A stretch of DNA of 64,000 nt from Owenia fusiformis (lineage: Eukaryota > Annelida > Polychaeta > Sabellida > Oweniidae), in NCBI GenBank assembly GCA_903813345.2, contig CAIIXF020000008.1, forward strand, positions 10,691,278-10,755,277, written 5' to 3'. Under the pieces are notes generated by a model that made no database searches, had not been told where the DNA came from, and saw only the letters and a program-made list of their open reading frames with translations. Shown here piece after piece: positions 61,954-64,000 of this stretch. Made by a program: the position numbers and the translations under genes. Within the stretch, counting starts at the first letter, position 1, and each line of letters starts with the position of its first letter.

Positions 61954-62572
61954 TCAAAATGTACGAAATGCCCATCCCTTAGCACACATTAATCCTTATA
62001 GACCACTTTCTCCTGACGCCCTAAAATTAGGCCTTAGGAATCATCCTGATAAACAGTTCGTAGAGAAAATAATCTATCAAGCCAAAAACGGAGTTTCGTT
62101 AGGTTTTCAAGGAAATAGACAATCGCAAATACACAATAACTGGAAGTCTGCATTAGAAAATCCTGACGTGATCGAGAAAAATATTGCTAAGGAAGTCAAA
62201 ATGGGTCGTAAAGTGGGATTCAGTTCTCCCCCAATTTCAACTTATGTCGCATCGCCGATGGGCGCATATCGTAAAAAGCGCTCGGACCCTCCAAAATATA
62301 GGGTTATCCATGATCTTTCATGGCCTCCTGGAAAGGCAATTAATGATTTCATCGACAAGGATATATGCACTCTTAAATACATTAGCATAGATACAGTGAT
62401 ACGTCTCGTGAAACAATATGGTAAAAATTGTTTAATGTCGAAAATCGATTTATCAGACGCGTTTAAATATATAGGAGTATGCAGAGATGACTGGGAATTA
62501 CTGGGTACCACTTGGACAACAACAAAGAATGGATCCACTGAGACTACATACTACATCGATTTAGTGCTTTAG
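61923..62572 (+). pseudogene. Truncated reverse transcriptase (pol) of the DIRS-like element
   Basis: In the frame offset from gag and overlapping its end. Starts around PLAHINPYRPLSPDALKLGL and reaches the RT segments KYRVIHDLSWPPGKAINDFI and SKIDLSDAFKYIGVCRDDWE (motif A with the catalytic Asp). It ends at YYIDLVL followed by a stop, before the FG-SP and catalytic DD motifs. RNase H and tyrosine recombinase are absent. After 62572 the sequence is unrelated, so this copy is dead by 3' truncation. Confidence 0.75.
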
Positions 62573-62575
62573 TGC

Positions 62576-63422
62576 TGATGACCTTTGACCTTGAAAATTT
62601 TACTTATTCAGAGCTCAGTAAGGTCTTTTGTGATTAAGCTGACCAAAATTTACATCCAAAAATCAATTTGAAAAATCAACTTTTTTGACCTTTCGAAGGT
62701 CACTGAAGGTCAAGTTAAGGTGTAATCCTAAAACTAATGTCAGATTTGAACTCCTGGCAACTTGTAGATGATTTTCAAAAAAAATTTGGTCAAATTGAAG
62801 CAAGTTGAAAAATATCTTATTTTTACTGTTTTTTGACGTCAAATATTTCAAAAACGGTAAAAATTTGATGCTGACATATATTGAGAAATATGTAGGGAAT
62901 GCTTAAATCTATTAATGATGTAATTTATTGCAGGAAATGATCAAGTATAAGGCAAACTTTAAGAATCTTGTCAATCACAAAACCTGCCATGGACTTTATA
63001 CATGAGACAGTTTCCTGAAAATGATTAAGTCCTAGTTTTTTTCAAATTTTATAGAGTAAGCACCAAAAACCGTAATTCCAAGAGCTTTGAAATCTTCAGA
63101 GGACATAGGTTGCATATACACCAACTACTAAAAGTTATTTGAAAGTTCTACTTCAACAAAGTGTCTAGTATTTACAGAAAATTTGAATTTTTGACGTCAA
63201 AATCCGCAATTTCTCGGAAACCGGGCGAACTTGGGAAATCATGATGATAGGTCAAATAGGCATTATGGATATGCATAAAATGAATGTGGATATGACTCAA
63301 TCCGAATAGCAATTTAATTTGTGCAGCCAATGTTGACGGACGGACGGACGGACCAACGGACGGACGGACGGACGGACCAACGGACGGACGCCTGGTCAAT
63401 CCCATAGGCTCACTGTGTGAGC
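62576..63422. repeat. Repeat with GGAC run and terminal hairpin, abutting the retroelement
   Basis: Starts with a 20-base sequence also present at 60574-60593, left of the retroelement. It carries GTCAAAAATCCGCAATTTCT-like non-coding sequence and a run of GGACGGACGGAC with two GGACC interruptions (63335-63390), and ends in the small hairpin GGCTCAC-TGT-GTGAGCC (63406-63422). Confidence 0.6.
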
Positions 63423-64000
63423 CAAAAAATAATGAATAAAACCAGCGCCAGATTGTCATATCAGGAAAAGCTCTTTCACGGTCACAGACGTATAAAAAGT
63501 TATGAATACTTTCAACATGTATGTTATAATGCCAGAAGCTGATTGACCTAAACCCCTACTTAATGCAGACCAATTTATTAACATCTTTTTCTGAAGGCTT
63601 TTGTATAGCCTCATTAGTTGAGATCTAATTCTGATTTACTATGGTAGCCCCTTCCATATATCCCATATTCACTGATTCAATTTTATTTGCAAACTAATTA
63701 ATCTAAGTATGCAAAATAAAAAAATATATCATGGGAAGATTTGATTAGGATACAGGTTGAGGAAAAAAGCAATAGAAAAAAATCAAAATAGAAGCAGGTT
63801 GAAATGATCAGAAGAGCTCAATAGTTTTTAAAAAGGTCATCTTGGGTGACATAGGTCGATATTTCTTCATTTCCAGTGACATTTCTCCATCTCTAGCAAA
63901 CCCTTAACATATTCTGAATCCTTATCAACAATTATTTAATTGATGCAACCATGACAAACACATGAGACAGACAAAAATAACTCATGTTTTAGATCATATT
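63423..64000. other. Window end, nothing recognised
   Basis: AT-rich sequence with no open frame, tandem repeat or inverted repeat that I can support. Confidence 0.5.

Noticed and set aside
63172..63459. Minus frame with PSVGPSVRPSVGPSV
   Set aside because: Translation of the GGAC/GTCC run.

Overview
This is one locus of an intron-rich, visibly AT-rich invertebrate animal genome. It is most likely a mollusc or other lophotrochozoan. That placement is an inference from three things: the HEATR5B protein is diverged from the vertebrate form but collinear with it, there are many small inverted-repeat elements and elements carrying GGAC/GTCC runs, and there is a DIRS-like retrotransposon fragment.

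Layout. Positions 1-1520 hold a small two-exon minus-strand gene (103 residues, unrecognised) whose intron contains a long fold-back sequence. Positions 5442-55092 hold one complete minus-strand gene, HEATR5B, encoding a giant HEAT-repeat protein that works with the AP-1 clathrin adaptor. I could place 37 coding exons with GT-AG borders and consistent phases, giving an unbroken frame of 2,035 residues, plus a 33-base cassette microexon. Positions 55093-60573 are upstream sequence with a cluster of promoter-like motifs and two adjacent, related minisatellite arrays. Positions 60574-62595 hold a truncated DIRS-like retrotransposon on the plus strand, followed by a repeat ending in a GGAC run.

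Most of the DNA is repeats inside HEATR5B introns. The two largest introns each contain a giant inverted-repeat element. One (23993-29565) is bounded by inverted repeats and a 5-bp duplication and carries about 3 kb of CTTCC-type polypyrimidine. The other (33747-40664) is fold-back-like: its two arms are each a unique 0.6-kb end plus a tandem array of a roughly 180-bp unit, and a separate higher-order repeat element sits inside one arm. Several small elements have clear terminal inverted repeats and target-site duplications.

The most unusual signal is that tandem duplication has hit HEATR5B splice borders directly. The donor end of exon 37 is repeated about eight times as a 51-bp, frame-preserving unit that keeps GT donors. 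The acceptor end of exon 6 is repeated with the decoy AGs lost. Together with the in-frame microexon, this makes HEATR5B a good place to look for repeat-driven isoform variation.
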